From the NCBI GenBank assembly GCA_045132895.1, contig JBGUTC010000029.1, positions 1 to 5,567 of the forward strand: DNA of 5,567 bases, written 5' to 3'. Position numbers and translations under genes: made by a program. Origin of the DNA: UMGS755 sp045132895 (GTDB taxonomy: Bacteria; Bacillota; Clostridia; UBA1381; UBA9506). A model generated the notes under the pieces. It saw nothing but the letters and a program-made list of their open reading frames with translations, had not been told where the DNA came from and made no database searches. Positions 5,544 through 5,567 of this stretch are shown piece by piece. Numbering within the stretch: the first letter of the stretch is position 1; the number at the start of each line of letters is the position of its first letter.

Positions 5544-5567
5544 AAAATATCACCGTCCTAATGCATT

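Overview
The window looks like a chromosomal segment of a low-to-moderate GC Firmicute, most likely a clostridial or Lachnospiraceae-type gut bacterium. The reasons are strong AGGAGG-type ribosome binding sites, a family 1 carbohydrate-binding lipoprotein of the LipO/YtcQ kind, a two-transmembrane AraC regulator of the YtdP kind, a Tn916-like integrase fragment, and an intergenic palindrome of the GGGGACGGTTCTGTTGTGT type that I associate with Clostridia. All intact genes lie on the minus strand. Only a broken integrase fragment lies on the plus strand.

Positions 1-3824 form a sugar sensing and uptake module. In transcription order there is a sigma-A-like promoter (3796-3824), a 713-residue membrane-anchored AraC-family regulator (3742-1601) and its intrinsic terminator (1598-1549). 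These are followed by a separate promoter (1473-1444) with an AraC-style direct repeat overlapping its -35 box, and the gene for an extracellular solute-binding lipoprotein (1388 to beyond the left edge). The simplest reading is that the regulator senses an extracellular ligand, probably a glycan breakdown product, and switches on the binding protein, with permease genes probably further left outside the window.

Positions 3825-4320 are a junction. About 140 bases hold nothing I can name. They are followed by the arm-type DNA-binding domain of a tyrosine integrase with a good ribosome binding site but no start codon and no catalytic domain, and then by a strong plus-strand terminator. This looks like the scar of an integrative element.

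Positions 4330-5543 are an AT-rich cluster of three small cytoplasmic-type proteins on the minus strand. In transcription order they are a DUF7674-like protein (5543-5178), an unrecognised 142-residue protein (5002-4574) and an Imm74-like 74-residue protein (4554-4330). A REP-like palindrome sits between the first and second. The set resembles the tail of immunity genes behind a polymorphic toxin, in which case the toxin would lie to the right, outside the window. I did not find a complete, clearly novel system. The most promising lead is this possible immunity array beside an integrase scar, and the most specific regulatory lead is the 21-bp-spaced direct repeat at the lipoprotein promoter.
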